From Candidatus Omnitrophota bacterium (lineage in GTDB: Bacteria > Omnitrophota > Gorgyraeia > Aquiviventales > Aquiviventaceae): a stretch of DNA of 37,742 bases. The notes beneath the pieces are model-generated. The model saw only the letters and a list, made by a program, of their open reading frames with translations. It searched no databases and was not told the origin of the DNA. Positions 16,141 through 24,269 of this stretch are shown piece after piece. How positions within the stretch are numbered: the stretch's first letter is position 1; each line of letters begins with the position of its first letter. A program made the position numbers and the translations under genes. The stretch covers positions 1-37,742 of the forward strand of contig JAGVGS010000083.1 in assembly GCA_020057015.1 (NCBI GenBank), in the 5' to 3' direction.

Positions 16141-17954
16141 TAGGCCACAATAACGCCAGCTGTTACCACTTTCCACGCCACTTCCCTCGGCATACAGAGA
16201 TTCCGAATGTGCTCAAGCAGATCTCCGGGTGGATCAGCGACCGCGATGAGCACTTCCCGCACCTCATACCTATCCAAAAGGTTGCCGAGCTGGTGACGTG
16301 TGCCTAATACCGTGGCGCCGTGAAGGCGCTCACCCTGTTTGCTTGGATCATCATCGAGAAATCCGACTACGCGCCAGGCAGCCTTTGTATCGCTCCGGAG
16401 CATCCGCAACACGTGAGCCCCTGTGTCCCCTGCCCCTATAATGAGGATCGGCACACCCGGCTTGACCGCTGCGCGGATCCATTCATCGAACAGGCGCTCT
16501 AGCATCCTGGAGCCACCCACCGCGAAGAGGCAGAGCATCCAATCAATTACGAACACCGCCCGTGAATATCCCTCAAACCGCCAGAGGTAGAGCAATGCCA
16601 CAGCGCAGAGGATCGATGAGAATGTCGCCGCTTTCACTATAGCCATCACATCCCGCAGACTCAGATAACGCCAGACCCCTCGATACAAGCCGCAGCCTGC
16701 AAAGCACGCAAGTTTCAAAACTAAGATTACGGGGAGCGCTCGAACGATGAGCCCTTGGTCCTCTGCGCTTAACGAGCCTTCGAAGCGGAGGAGATGTGCA
16801 AAGATATAGGCGCTGACCACGAGAATAAAATCCACGAGTATCTCGATCAGACGCCGCTTATGGAGCAGCATGGTTTCAATGAGAGTGGTGTCCTCGCGGG
16901 TGCCTCCTCCCGCATATTTCGTCGTCGCATCCGCCAGGCGATACACCTTGACTTGGGCCAAGAAGCGGCCGCAGAGCACAAGAACAGCCAACGCGCACAG
17001 CCACACCATCGCAGCGATCAATGATGTGAAGGTGGCAGACACGACACTTACCATACCAAATGAGAAACTCAACAGGTAGAGCACGACCACCGTTTGCCTT
17101 GTGCTCAACCCAAGGATCGCCAGACGGTGAGAAACGTGGTCGGTGCCACCGATAAAGGGATGTTGACGGTGCGCCAATCTCTGCAGCGTGACGAAGCAGG
17201 TATCAAAGATTGGAACTGCCAGGACCAATGTCGGCCCTGCCAGCACCATGAGCAGCTGGGTCGAATGGCGCCAGGTCCCGAGCAGGGCAAGGCCTGCCAG
17301 GCTTAAGCCAAGAAGATGGCTGCCGGAATCTCCCATGAAGATCTTCGCGGGAGCGAAATTATAACGCAGAAATCCGATGCAGGCTCCGCTGACAATGAGG
17401 GCCATCGCTGCCACGGTCCATTGATTGGCCAGGGCCGCATGGAAGGCGCAGAAGAGTGCGGCGATTCCGCCAATGCCGGCTGCCAAACCATCCATATTAT
17501 CAAGGAGATTAAACGCGTTCATGATGAACACGAGCCACAAAATGGAGAGTGGGATCGACATCCACGGCCATGGAATCAGCTCAATCCGCAAGCCTCCCAC
17601 GACGGCCACGCAACCCACTAAGAGCTGTGCCACCAGCTTCGTATAGGGCTGCATCCGCCGCAAATCATCCACCAGCCCTACCCCAAAAACAAGCGTTCCA
17701 GCTATGAGGAGCGTCATGATTTTCGGCTCGAGCGGCACCCAGCTTAGCGTGGCCGCCATGAAGCCGATGAACATCGCCACACCCCCGAGACGCGCGATGG
17801 CGCGCCGCCCCCATCGATCCTCAAGCGGCTTTGTAATCAGCCCAAGGCGCACCGCCATGGCGCGGACCAACGGGGTAATAACCGCTGTCAACCCTAACGC
17901 GGTCGCACCCGCAAGAACAGCCCGCAATCCTTGTTGGGGTATCTCTAGAGACAT
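16140..17954 (-). CDS. Fusion: WecA-type phosphoglycosyltransferase + CapD/PglF N-terminal half lacking the SDR domain
   Basis: A 604-residue fusion. Residues 1-335 form a polytopic WecA/MraY-family polyprenyl-phosphate sugar-1-phosphate transferase, which starts lipid-linked glycan synthesis. It has VDDLRR (95-100), NAFNLLDNMDGLAAG (146-160), FMGDSGSHLLG (207-217) and the basic loop HRQHPFIGGTDHVSHR (262-277). Residues 365-604 match the first half of CapD/PglF-type 4,6-dehydratases: four membrane segments (LYRGVWRYLSLRD at 423-435), then a Rossmann domain with IIGAGDTGAHVLRML (505-519) and GFLDDDPSKQG. The protein stops where the catalytic SDR domain would begin. The stop overlaps the next start, so the end is natural rather than a frameshift. 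The second half is probably a binding or regulatory domain (inference). Confidence 0.87.
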   Translation of the reverse strand: MSLEIPQQGLRAVLAGATALGLTAVITPLVRAMAVRLGLITKPLEDRWGRRAIARLGGVAMFIGFMAATLSWVPLEPKIMTLLIAGTLVFGVGLVDDLRRMQPYTKLVAQLLVGCVAVVGGLRIELIPWPWMSIPLSILWLVFIMNAFNLLDNMDGLAAGIGGIAALFCAFHAALANQWTVAAMALIVSGACIGFLRYNFAPAKIFMGDSGSHLLGLSLAGLALLGTWRHSTQLLMVLAGPTLVLAVPIFDTCFVTLQRLAHRQHPFIGGTDHVSHRLAILGLSTRQTVVVLYLLSFSFGMVSVVSATFTSLIAAMVWLCALAVLVLCGRFLAQVKVYRLADATTKYAGGGTREDTTLIETMLLHKRRLIEILVDFILVVSAYIFAHLLRFEGSLSAEDQGLIVRALPVILVLKLACFAGCGLYRGVWRYLSLRDVMAIVKAATFSSILCAVALLYLWRFEGYSRAVFVIDWMLCLFAVGGSRMLERLFDEWIRAAVKPGVPILIIGAGDTGAHVLRMLRSDTKAAWRVVGFLDDDPSKQGERLHGATVLGTRHQLGNLLDRYEVREVLIAVADPPGDLLEHIRNLCMPREVAWKVVTAGVIVA

Positions 17955-18982
17955 GATTTAGTTTTCCTTGCTCGTTTCCGACGAGGGGGTTCCTTGGCCG
18001 AACTCGCGGCGCCCCCTACGGGCGTCTTCCCCATGCTCCGGACGACGCTGGCGATGATTCCAGCTAAGTTCATGGTTGGCTGAAATCCGATCAGCGCGTG
18101 GATCTTGCTGATATCAGGAATGCGGCGCGGCATATCCTCATACCCTTCCTCATAGGCCTCTTCGTAGGGAAGGTGCTCGATGGAGGAGGGGCTACCGGCA
18201 ATTCGAATCACCCGTTTGGCTAATTCCTCGATGGTTACTTCCTCTTGGCTGCCGAGATTAAAGACCTGGCCTACCGCCCCGGGATGCTCCACCAGCTTTA
18301 TTAACGCATTCACCACATCGTGCACATGAAGAAAGCAGCGCGTTTGGCTGCCATCACCATGGACCTGCAGCGGTTTTCCAGCGAGTGCTTGGCTGACGAA
18401 GCGAGGGATTACCATACCATACGCGCCACTTTGCCTGGGGCCTACCGTGTTAAACAGCCGCACAATAATGGTAGGAACGCCCTTTTCCTTCCAGTACACA
18501 TGCGCGAAGATCTCGTCCACCGCTTTCGATGTGGAGTAGCTCCAGCGCGTCTTCAGCGGAGAGCCCAGCACACGGTCGGTATCCTCCCGGAGCGGGCCTT
18601 GGCTGTTCTTGCCGTAGATTTCAGACGTTGAGGTAATGAGCACCTTCTTCCGGTAGCGATGGGCCATCTCCAGCACCACTTCGCTGCCTCTAATGTTCGT
18701 CATCATTGATTCGAGCGGTTTCTTGATGATCAGCTCTACGCCGACCGCGGCCGCCAGGTGGAAGACCATGTCGCATCGCTCAACAAGTTTGTCGACGAGC
18801 GTTTCATTCAGGATGGTACCGGTGACCATCTGGAAGTCCGCGCGTCCGTCGAGGTGAGCGACGTTCTCGTACCGACCAGTAGAGAGGTTGTCCATGACGG
18901 TCACGGCGTGTCCGCATGCGAGCAGCGCCTCAGCAAGGTGAGAACCGATGAATCCCGCACCACCGGTGACGAATACCTTCAT
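17945..18982 (-). CDS. NAD-dependent NDP-sugar epimerase/dehydratase (extended SDR)
   Basis: A 345-residue extended SDR of the UDP-glucuronate decarboxylase/UDP-glucose 4-epimerase group. It has TGGAGFIGSHL (6-16), the active-site strand TSTSEIYG (117-124) and the catalytic pair Tyr149/Lys153 (YSTSK). FNTVGPRQSG and TRCFLHVHDVVNAL are the usual sugar-nucleotide contacts. The region EEGYEDMPRRIPD marks a subgroup often annotated only as epimerase, and its reaction is not fixed. The protein ends with a strongly basic tail (PPRRKRARKTK) absent from typical members. It overlaps both neighbours (10 nt downstream, 4 nt upstream). Confidence 0.86.
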   Translation of the reverse strand: MKVFVTGGAGFIGSHLAEALLACGHAVTVMDNLSTGRYENVAHLDGRADFQMVTGTILNETLVDKLVERCDMVFHLAAAVGVELIIKKPLESMMTNIRGSEVVLEMAHRYRKKVLITSTSEIYGKNSQGPLREDTDRVLGSPLKTRWSYSTSKAVDEIFAHVYWKEKGVPTIIVRLFNTVGPRQSGAYGMVIPRFVSQALAGKPLQVHGDGSQTRCFLHVHDVVNALIKLVEHPGAVGQVFNLGSQEEVTIEELAKRVIRIAGSPSSIEHLPYEEAYEEGYEDMPRRIPDISKIHALIGFQPTMNLAGIIASVVRSMGKTPVGGAASSAKEPPRRKRARKTKSCL

Positions 18983-20253
18983 GCGACCACCTCTTGGTAA
19001 AGAACTTCCATCTCCTCGATCAGCCGACGTGTGCTATAGTGCTCTCGCACGAACGCGCGCCCCGCGCGCCCCATCGCCAGCCGCTTCTGCACGTACGTAA
19101 CCAAATACCGCAATCCTTCGTACAGCGCCTCTGCATCCGCCAACACACCGTGCTGGGTTAGCCTGAACCGACCGGGTCCGTGTTGGATGTCGCCTAGTAG
19201 ATCGCGCACGCCACCCACATCGGTCGCCAGCACTGCTCGACCGGCAGCCAGCGATTCGATGAGTGACACTGGTGTCCCTTCATTCAAAGAGGTGAGGCAC
19301 ACAATATCCAAGTTTTGATAGACGCTTGCCATCGCTGTTTGCCATCCTGTGAATGTCACGGACTCCGTGAGCCCTCTAGCCTTAACCTGCAGCTCTAGCT
19401 CTTGGCGCAACTCCCCATCCCCAACCAGGATGAACCGTAGACAACATAACTGGGGCTCATCCTTGGCGCGCGCGGCGAGCTCGAGGAACAACCCTGGGCG
19501 CTTGATGGGAACGAGCCGCCCGACAAACCCTACTGTGATGGGGGCGACATCCTCGCGCGGCAGCGGCAGTGCGAGCAGTTCATTCAGGGGTAGCCCAAGC
19601 CTGACGACGCGCAGGCGGCCTTCGCGTCCGATCTTCAGTCGGATGAGGTCTGCCCGCACGGCGGGACTCACTGCAATGATGCGGTTCGTCTGCCACCCAA
19701 GCATTCGCTCAATCCATAGAAACACCGTAGACCGCACTCGTCCAAAGTATCGCTCCAAGACGTGTCCGTGGAAGGTGTGCACTAACCGACACTCATGGAT
19801 CTGCCGACCTGTCACTGCGCGCTCCAGGCGCACCAGTTGATTGGAAAGGAGGGTGGCCGCGCGTCCTAGCGTTCCAGCCTTGGCCGTATGCGTGTGAACT
19901 ACGGCTGGGCGTTCCCGGCGAATGATGCGAAAGAGCTGCCACCATGCATGCAGATCGCGCCATGGACGTATGGGCCGGCGCAACGAAGTCAATCGGACGT
20001 GCCTTACTCTGGTGCCGGTTAGGAGCCCGCTAAGATCTCCTTCGCTCGATTCGGGCTGGCCGGTGATCAGCAGAGACTGGAACGCTCCGCCGTTCAGCTG
20101 GGATGCCAGCGTGATGACGTGCTGCGCTGTTCCGCCCACATTGAGTCTGGTGATGACCTGCAGGATGGTTATCGCGCCAGTCATTGGTTCACGGGTGCGT
20201 GCCGACATATTCGCAGATCGCGGGCTGGCGACGAACGTCGGTGCGGCGCTCAT
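18979..20253 (-). CDS. GT4 glycosyltransferase
   Basis: A 424-residue GT-B retaining glycosyltransferase. The acceptor domain begins ILQVITRLNVGGTAQHV (29-45), the glycine-rich loop of GT4 enzymes; HTHTAKAGTLGR follows. The donor domain has VGFVGRLVPIKRPGLFLE, then NEGTPVSLIESLAAGRAV, carrying the E-x7-E motif that holds the nucleotide sugar. The ATG at 20253 forms an ATGA overlap with the upstream membrane protein gene; internal ATGs at residues 16 and 24 are possible starts, because the family normally begins close to the 'ILQVI' strand. It probably extends the lipid-linked glycan in the cytoplasm. Confidence 0.88.
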   Translation of the reverse strand: MSAAPTFVASPRSANMSARTREPMTGAITILQVITRLNVGGTAQHVITLASQLNGGAFQSLLITGQPESSEGDLSGLLTGTRVRHVRLTSLRRPIRPWRDLHAWWQLFRIIRRERPAVVHTHTAKAGTLGRAATLLSNQLVRLERAVTGRQIHECRLVHTFHGHVLERYFGRVRSTVFLWIERMLGWQTNRIIAVSPAVRADLIRLKIGREGRLRVVRLGLPLNELLALPLPREDVAPITVGFVGRLVPIKRPGLFLELAARAKDEPQLCCLRFILVGDGELRQELELQVKARGLTESVTFTGWQTAMASVYQNLDIVCLTSLNEGTPVSLIESLAAGRAVLATDVGGVRDLLGDIQHGPGRFRLTQHGVLADAEALYEGLRYLVTYVQKRLAMGRAGRAFVREHYSTRRLIEEMEVLYQEVVA

Positions 20254-21497
20254 GCGACCCTCACTGAACAGCGGGGTTCGGCGCGAATATTTTCGGCTCG
20301 GCGCAACGCCGTAAGACAGCGCTCAAGTCCGAACGCGGCGAACACGATAAGGGCCGGTTCCACGGGCAACCGGAAACGAATCATCCCGGTGAAGAGTCCG
20401 TGCTGAATCACAAACGTCACGATGAACAACCCGAGCAACCCAACCACGGCACAGCGCTGAGGCATCCGCAGTGCCCCCCATATGCCCACACAGGCCCAGC
20501 CCAGGATGAAAAGGTATGAGCTGCCGAGCACAATACGGTTGCGCCAAGAGGCATCGGCATAGGTCGGGCGCCACATATTGACAAGCTTGCGAAGAAACAG
20601 CCTAGGGATAGCAGTCGGATGATGGCGCAGGAAGCTGAGCGCTTGCTCCCAGTGGTAGCGGTTGACGCGGACTTCGGGCCATTCGACCGGCAGGATGAGG
20701 GGCGTGTAATCGGCATCATCAACGTAGCCTCGGCTGCCGCCGGTCGCCTCTGGACTGTTCCCCTGGTAGAAGACTGGACCTGCTTCTGTCGAGGTGAGGA
20801 TAGGAGCACCCATCACCATTAGGTTCCTGATCACCCATGGCGCTAGCACGATTAAGAGGCCGGCGAAAATGGCGACCCCCTTCCGCAGCGCTCGCAAACC
20901 CGTGGACCGATTGCGCCAGCACCACCAGACGGGCACCACGCCGGCAAAGACGAGGATGACCGGGCGAACGAGCGCCGCCAGTCCCAAGCATATCCCCGCG
21001 AGCATCGCGCGCATCATCGAAGGCCGCTCGGTGAACCTTGCCACCGCAACCAGTGAACCGACAACGCCCAGAACGAACAGCGTCTCAGTTAGCAGATAGC
21101 CTGTCCAAAAGATGAGGTGGGGATAGCCGGCGCTTAGAATTCCGGCCAACACAGATGTGGAGCGTCCACCAAGGCGCGCGCTTAGCTGGCTGATGAGGAC
21201 GCAGGTGAGCCCACCCAACACACACTGTACCAGCCCGATGCCGATGGGGGTCACGATCCCCATCCAAGAGAGCGTTGCGAGAAAAAGCGGGTAACCTGGC
21301 GTTACCGATGCTGTCGGGATTCCATCCACGCTCATACCCGCTCCCTGCGCCAACGTCCGGGCGAGATTGATGTATCGTCTTGAGTCTGAGGCGACGAACT
21401 CCAGATGGAACCAATTGCCATGCGCCTGCCCCAGCACGACGAGCAGCCGAATGCCGACGGCGAGCAGAAAGATCATGAGCAAGGCCCGCCGGCTCAT
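20250..21497 (-). CDS. GT-C (ArnT/PMT-like) membrane glycosyltransferase
   Basis: A 415-residue polytopic membrane protein of the PMT_2/GT39 kind, which transfers sugars from polyprenyl-phosphate donors on the periplasmic side. It starts with a hydrophobic segment (LLMIFLLAVGIRLLVVL), then the first periplasmic loop contains VASDSRRYINLARTLAQG, the acidic D-x-x-R-Y loop characteristic of this fold, and GYPLFLATLSW. About nine to ten hydrophobic segments follow. A soluble loop (LTSTEAGPVFYQGNSPEA) sits about residue 230-290 with WRP/WR residues typical of DPM1-dependent members. It lies 12 nt from the next upstream gene. The sugar is unknown. Confidence 0.8.
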   Translation of the reverse strand: MSRRALLMIFLLAVGIRLLVVLGQAHGNWFHLEFVASDSRRYINLARTLAQGAGMSVDGIPTASVTPGYPLFLATLSWMGIVTPIGIGLVQCVLGGLTCVLISQLSARLGGRSTSVLAGILSAGYPHLIFWTGYLLTETLFVLGVVGSLVAVARFTERPSMMRAMLAGICLGLAALVRPVILVFAGVVPVWWCWRNRSTGLRALRKGVAIFAGLLIVLAPWVIRNLMVMGAPILTSTEAGPVFYQGNSPEATGGSRGYVDDADYTPLILPVEWPEVRVNRYHWEQALSFLRHHPTAIPRLFLRKLVNMWRPTYADASWRNRIVLGSSYLFILGWACVGIWGALRMPQRCAVVGLLGLFIVTFVIQHGLFTGMIRFRLPVEPALIVFAAFGLERCLTALRRAENIRAEPRCSVRVA

Positions 21498-21509
21498 GCG
21501 CAGGCCCAG

Positions 21510-22955
21510 TCACTCATGCGTCACCTGGCTGGCGTGCGCTTCCTGACTGGACCTGCAAAGACGCACTCGATCTAGGAATGCGACAAGACCAGCGCAACCC
21601 AACATCACCAGCACCATTAGGTAAGGGTACCTAAATCGATAGATGGCACCCATGTTGGTCGTCACGAAGCCATACATGATCAAGAAACCCAGACAACACA
21701 CGACGAGTGTCCAGAACTGCGTACATCTGCGCCACACCCACATGGCGTACGGGAGAAAGTACAGCGCCAAATACACACCGAGCATTTCCATCGCCGCCAC
21801 CCGGCGCATCAGGGTGTTCTGCGGAATCCGTCCCGGCTTGACCCAGTCCCTCGGAAACGGCGAAAACAAGGCGATCTGCGCGGCCCGCGGCAAGTAGCCA
21901 AGCATCTCCCCTGCGCTGTGCAACGCGATCTCGGTATCGATGTTGCTGGTGGCAGTCGGGTAACTGACGCGGAACCAATCCCGCGCGAGCGCCAACGCGC
22001 TGAGCTTGTCCTCGATCCGCGCCGGCAGGATTCCAGAGGCTCTCCAATACGGCTGGGACGGCGCCACCAGCGCAGGTGGAGTTGTAACCGTTGGATCTGG
22101 CAGCTCGACCTCAGTTACTTGAGGGGATGCCTTGACGTGCTGCAAGATATGAAACCGCCGATCCTGGATCTTGGTCAAAGAGCCCAGGCTGATACTCATA
22201 ACCCCAACACATATCACCGCTATGACGTTCCAGTGCCATTTCGCCTTTCTCTGCACCACCCAAATTAGCCAGCGGAGTACGGCATATGTACCGACGAGAA
22301 CCAGCGCCACTTGCAAGAGGTGCACTACGTACGGGCGAGCGATCGACACCAGCACAGATCCCAAGACCACCCACCCTACTGCACGAATCGGTCCCCATGC
22401 CGTTCGCTGCCAGGTGCCGGCGGCCGACAACTGGGCCAATCCGTAGAGCGCAACCATCACGCCGGTCGTCGCAAAGACCTCCTTATGTAGTTGTGCATAC
22501 CAGCTCATCGCCGATGGCCACATCATGTACGGCACGACGCACCATAAGGCCTGCTGTTGGGTTCTCACGAAGGGCCGGATGATGCGCAGGGCCATCGCGG
22601 TTCCAGTCGCATGTAGTGCCGCATTGAGGGGGATCACCGCCCAGGGTGTAGGCCAAATCAACGCGTAGAATACGGCAAAGACCCCCGCGCCGGACATGCC
22701 GTGTGGGCGCAGCTCCCATCGTCCCCACCCAAACTGTAAGATCTCGTTAGCAAGTTCAAGCGTCCGGCTATGATACGGTAACCAGTCTCCTCCTAACAAC
22801 AACCCGCCACCCCCGTGCCAAGCGGAAAACACGTAGGGAAGTAGAAAAAGCTGGACTAGAAACCCTATGGCCGCGGTGTAGGCGAAGACGATCAACCATA
22901 GCTGCAGTTCCGAAACCGCGGACGATCTCTGAGCCACTCCGATCGCGCGGGTCAT
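21510..22955 (-). CDS. Polytopic membrane protein, possible GT-C glycosyltransferase
   Basis: A 481-residue integral membrane protein with roughly ten hydrophobic segments. I do not recognise a specific family. The first loop carries GGDWLPYHSRTLELANEI (55-72), a D-x-x-x-Y-H arrangement in the position where GT-C enzymes keep their catalytic acidic residues, and the segment YMMWPSAMSWYAQLHKEV resembles GT-C membrane helices. A long extracytoplasmic loop with many prolines (EVELPDPTVTTPPALVAP) occupies about residues 290-330. The gene begins with an ATGA overlap with the small coiled-coil gene and is followed by another GT-C-like gene. The glycosyltransferase role is inferred from fold-like features and context. 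Confidence 0.65.
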   Translation of the reverse strand: MTRAIGVAQRSSAVSELQLWLIVFAYTAAIGFLVQLFLLPYVFSAWHGGGGLLLGGDWLPYHSRTLELANEILQFGWGRWELRPHGMSGAGVFAVFYALIWPTPWAVIPLNAALHATGTAMALRIIRPFVRTQQQALWCVVPYMMWPSAMSWYAQLHKEVFATTGVMVALYGLAQLSAAGTWQRTAWGPIRAVGWVVLGSVLVSIARPYVVHLLQVALVLVGTYAVLRWLIWVVQRKAKWHWNVIAVICVGVMSISLGSLTKIQDRRFHILQHVKASPQVTEVELPDPTVTTPPALVAPSQPYWRASGILPARIEDKLSALALARDWFRVSYPTATSNIDTEIALHSAGEMLGYLPRAAQIALFSPFPRDWVKPGRIPQNTLMRRVAAMEMLGVYLALYFLPYAMWVWRRCTQFWTLVVCCLGFLIMYGFVTTNMGAIYRFRYPYLMVLVMLGCAGLVAFLDRVRLCRSSQEAHASQVTHE

Positions 22956-23218
22956 GGCGGTGACAGACCTCTCCTGTCCCGCGGAGCGGCCAACTGGGTG
23001 GTTTCATTGAGGATATCCAGATGCTCCTGCAGGCTCACCAGTTGGTCTTGCAGAAGGCGCAACCGCTGCTCAAGCTTCGTGAACAGCTCACGCGTTCCTG
23101 AGAGGTAGCCCCACAACGACAGCGCGAGGAAAAATGCCACTATCATCCTAACAAAGAACAAGATGGCGTGCCGTCCGACCTCTTGGTACGTCCGCCTCTT
23201 TCGTGTGCGTATAGTCAT
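22952..23218 (-). CDS. Small membrane-anchored coiled-coil protein, unknown function
   Basis: An 88-residue protein with no family I recognise. It has a short basic N-terminus (TIRTRKRRTYQE), one transmembrane helix at about 18-39 (ILFFVRMIVAFFLALSLW), then a leucine-rich heptad region at 44-76 (LEQRLRLLQDQLVSLQEHLD) that should form a coiled coil. The ATG at 23218 follows the upstream stop by one base and the gene ends as ATGA into the membrane protein, so it is fully embedded in the operon. The layout, a cytoplasmic anchor plus an extracytoplasmic or cytoplasmic coil, suggests a scaffolding or chain-length type role, but that is conjecture. Confidence 0.65.
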   Translation of the reverse strand: MTIRTRKRRTYQEVGRHAILFFVRMIVAFFLALSLWGYLSGTRELFTKLEQRLRLLQDQLVSLQEHLDILNETTQLAAPRDRRGLSPP

Positions 23219-23219
23219 G

Positions 23220-24269
23220 TTAGCCTCGGCACAGGAAATGCCAGTAGGGCAACTGATCCGAAATGAGCACCTCGTGGAAGGTATCCCGCAATTCCGCGAT
23301 TTGCGCTCGACTGTACCGCTGTTCAATCCCTGTGAAGAATCTGTCATAGATATCCTGCCGAATCCGCTCCATCCCTTTGCCGTCATACACCTCCGCAAGC
23401 GGTACGTAGCGCGCCCATCCAAACGGCCGCAGGAACCTCCCGAGCTTAATACATGGACGGTAGATCAGCCAGGCGAGGACCCAGGTGAACCCGGCGCGAA
23501 ATTCCCGGTGCTGGATCTTCGACAGGACGCGACGCATCCGGGTCACGCATCCCAGTAGTGGGCGGAAATACCAGGGACGGTTGTCGACCGCATAATAAAG
23601 GTAAACCAGCAGCGTCGCCGCATAGCGTCTGAGGCGCCGGAGTTCAGCCAAAGCGTCGGTGGGCAGTGTGTGCAGGACACCGAGACAGAAGAGGAAGCCG
23701 GCAAACCGCTCACGGAAGGGCAGCCGCCTCAAATCGCCCATGAAAAAGAGGGTTCGGGGCGACCCCCGCAGATTGTGCCGGCCGACAAAGATCGCGTCGG
23801 AGAAATCGACGAGCACCAGCTCCCGGCACCGCTTGGCCAGAAAATAGCTCCACCGCCCGATGCCACAACCTAGATCGCAGACCCGCGCAGCCCGTAGATC
23901 CTCGAGATTCATGAGGTCGAAATACTGCCGGAATTCCCGTTCGTGCTCCGGGAGGATCTTCGGAAATGCTTGCCATTCGGCCCCGAACGTCCTCTGAATC
24001 GTTTCGCTCCCGTCGACGCAGCGGTTGGTCGCCGAGTCCTGCCCAGCGCGATGGAACCGCGCCGTGAGGCCCGCAGGATACTGCGCGGGATCAAGGAGGA
24101 TGATGACGTCATCTATAATAGGGTATGCGTGACCCGCTACCGTCAGCTGGTGGGTATCAAGCTGGACGTCCGGCGTGCCGAAGAGATCCCGCAAGCTGTC
24201 CAGCTTGTCGGCGTAGTACAGGGCTGGCGATTTAATTACCGTCGACGACTCGGGTGTAGAGAGACTCAT
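23220..24269 (-). CDS. SAM-dependent methyltransferase with N-terminal Trm112-like domain
   Basis: A 349-residue protein. Residues 21-60 resemble the Trm112-like module found before many sugar methyltransferases (LDSLRDLFGTPDVQL, then HAYPIIDDVIILLDP) but contain no zinc cysteines. The class I domain follows: CDLGCGIGRWSYFLAKRC (131-148), LVDFSDA, and FCLGVLHTLP. An unusual C-terminal part of about 120 residues is rich in aromatic and arginine residues (RPLLGCVTRMRRVLSKIQHR) and may bind membranes. The ATG at 24269 is the best start before the Trm112-like region; it overlaps the GT4 gene by 38 nt. It probably modifies a sugar on the growing glycan. Confidence 0.83.
   Translation of the reverse strand: MSLSTPESSTVIKSPALYYADKLDSLRDLFGTPDVQLDTHQLTVAGHAYPIIDDVIILLDPAQYPAGLTARFHRAGQDSATNRCVDGSETIQRTFGAEWQAFPKILPEHEREFRQYFDLMNLEDLRAARVCDLGCGIGRWSYFLAKRCRELVLVDFSDAIFVGRHNLRGSPRTLFFMGDLRRLPFRERFAGFLFCLGVLHTLPTDALAELRRLRRYAATLLVYLYYAVDNRPWYFRPLLGCVTRMRRVLSKIQHREFRAGFTWVLAWLIYRPCIKLGRFLRPFGWARYVPLAEVYDGKGMERIRQDIYDRFFTGIEQRYSRAQIAELRDTFHEVLISDQLPYWHFLCRG

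Noticed and set aside
14874-16176. An alternative longer start (codons before ATG 16140) for the O-antigen ligase gene
   Set aside because: The extra residues lie inside the upstream fusion gene, and the TAATG junction points to ATG 16140.
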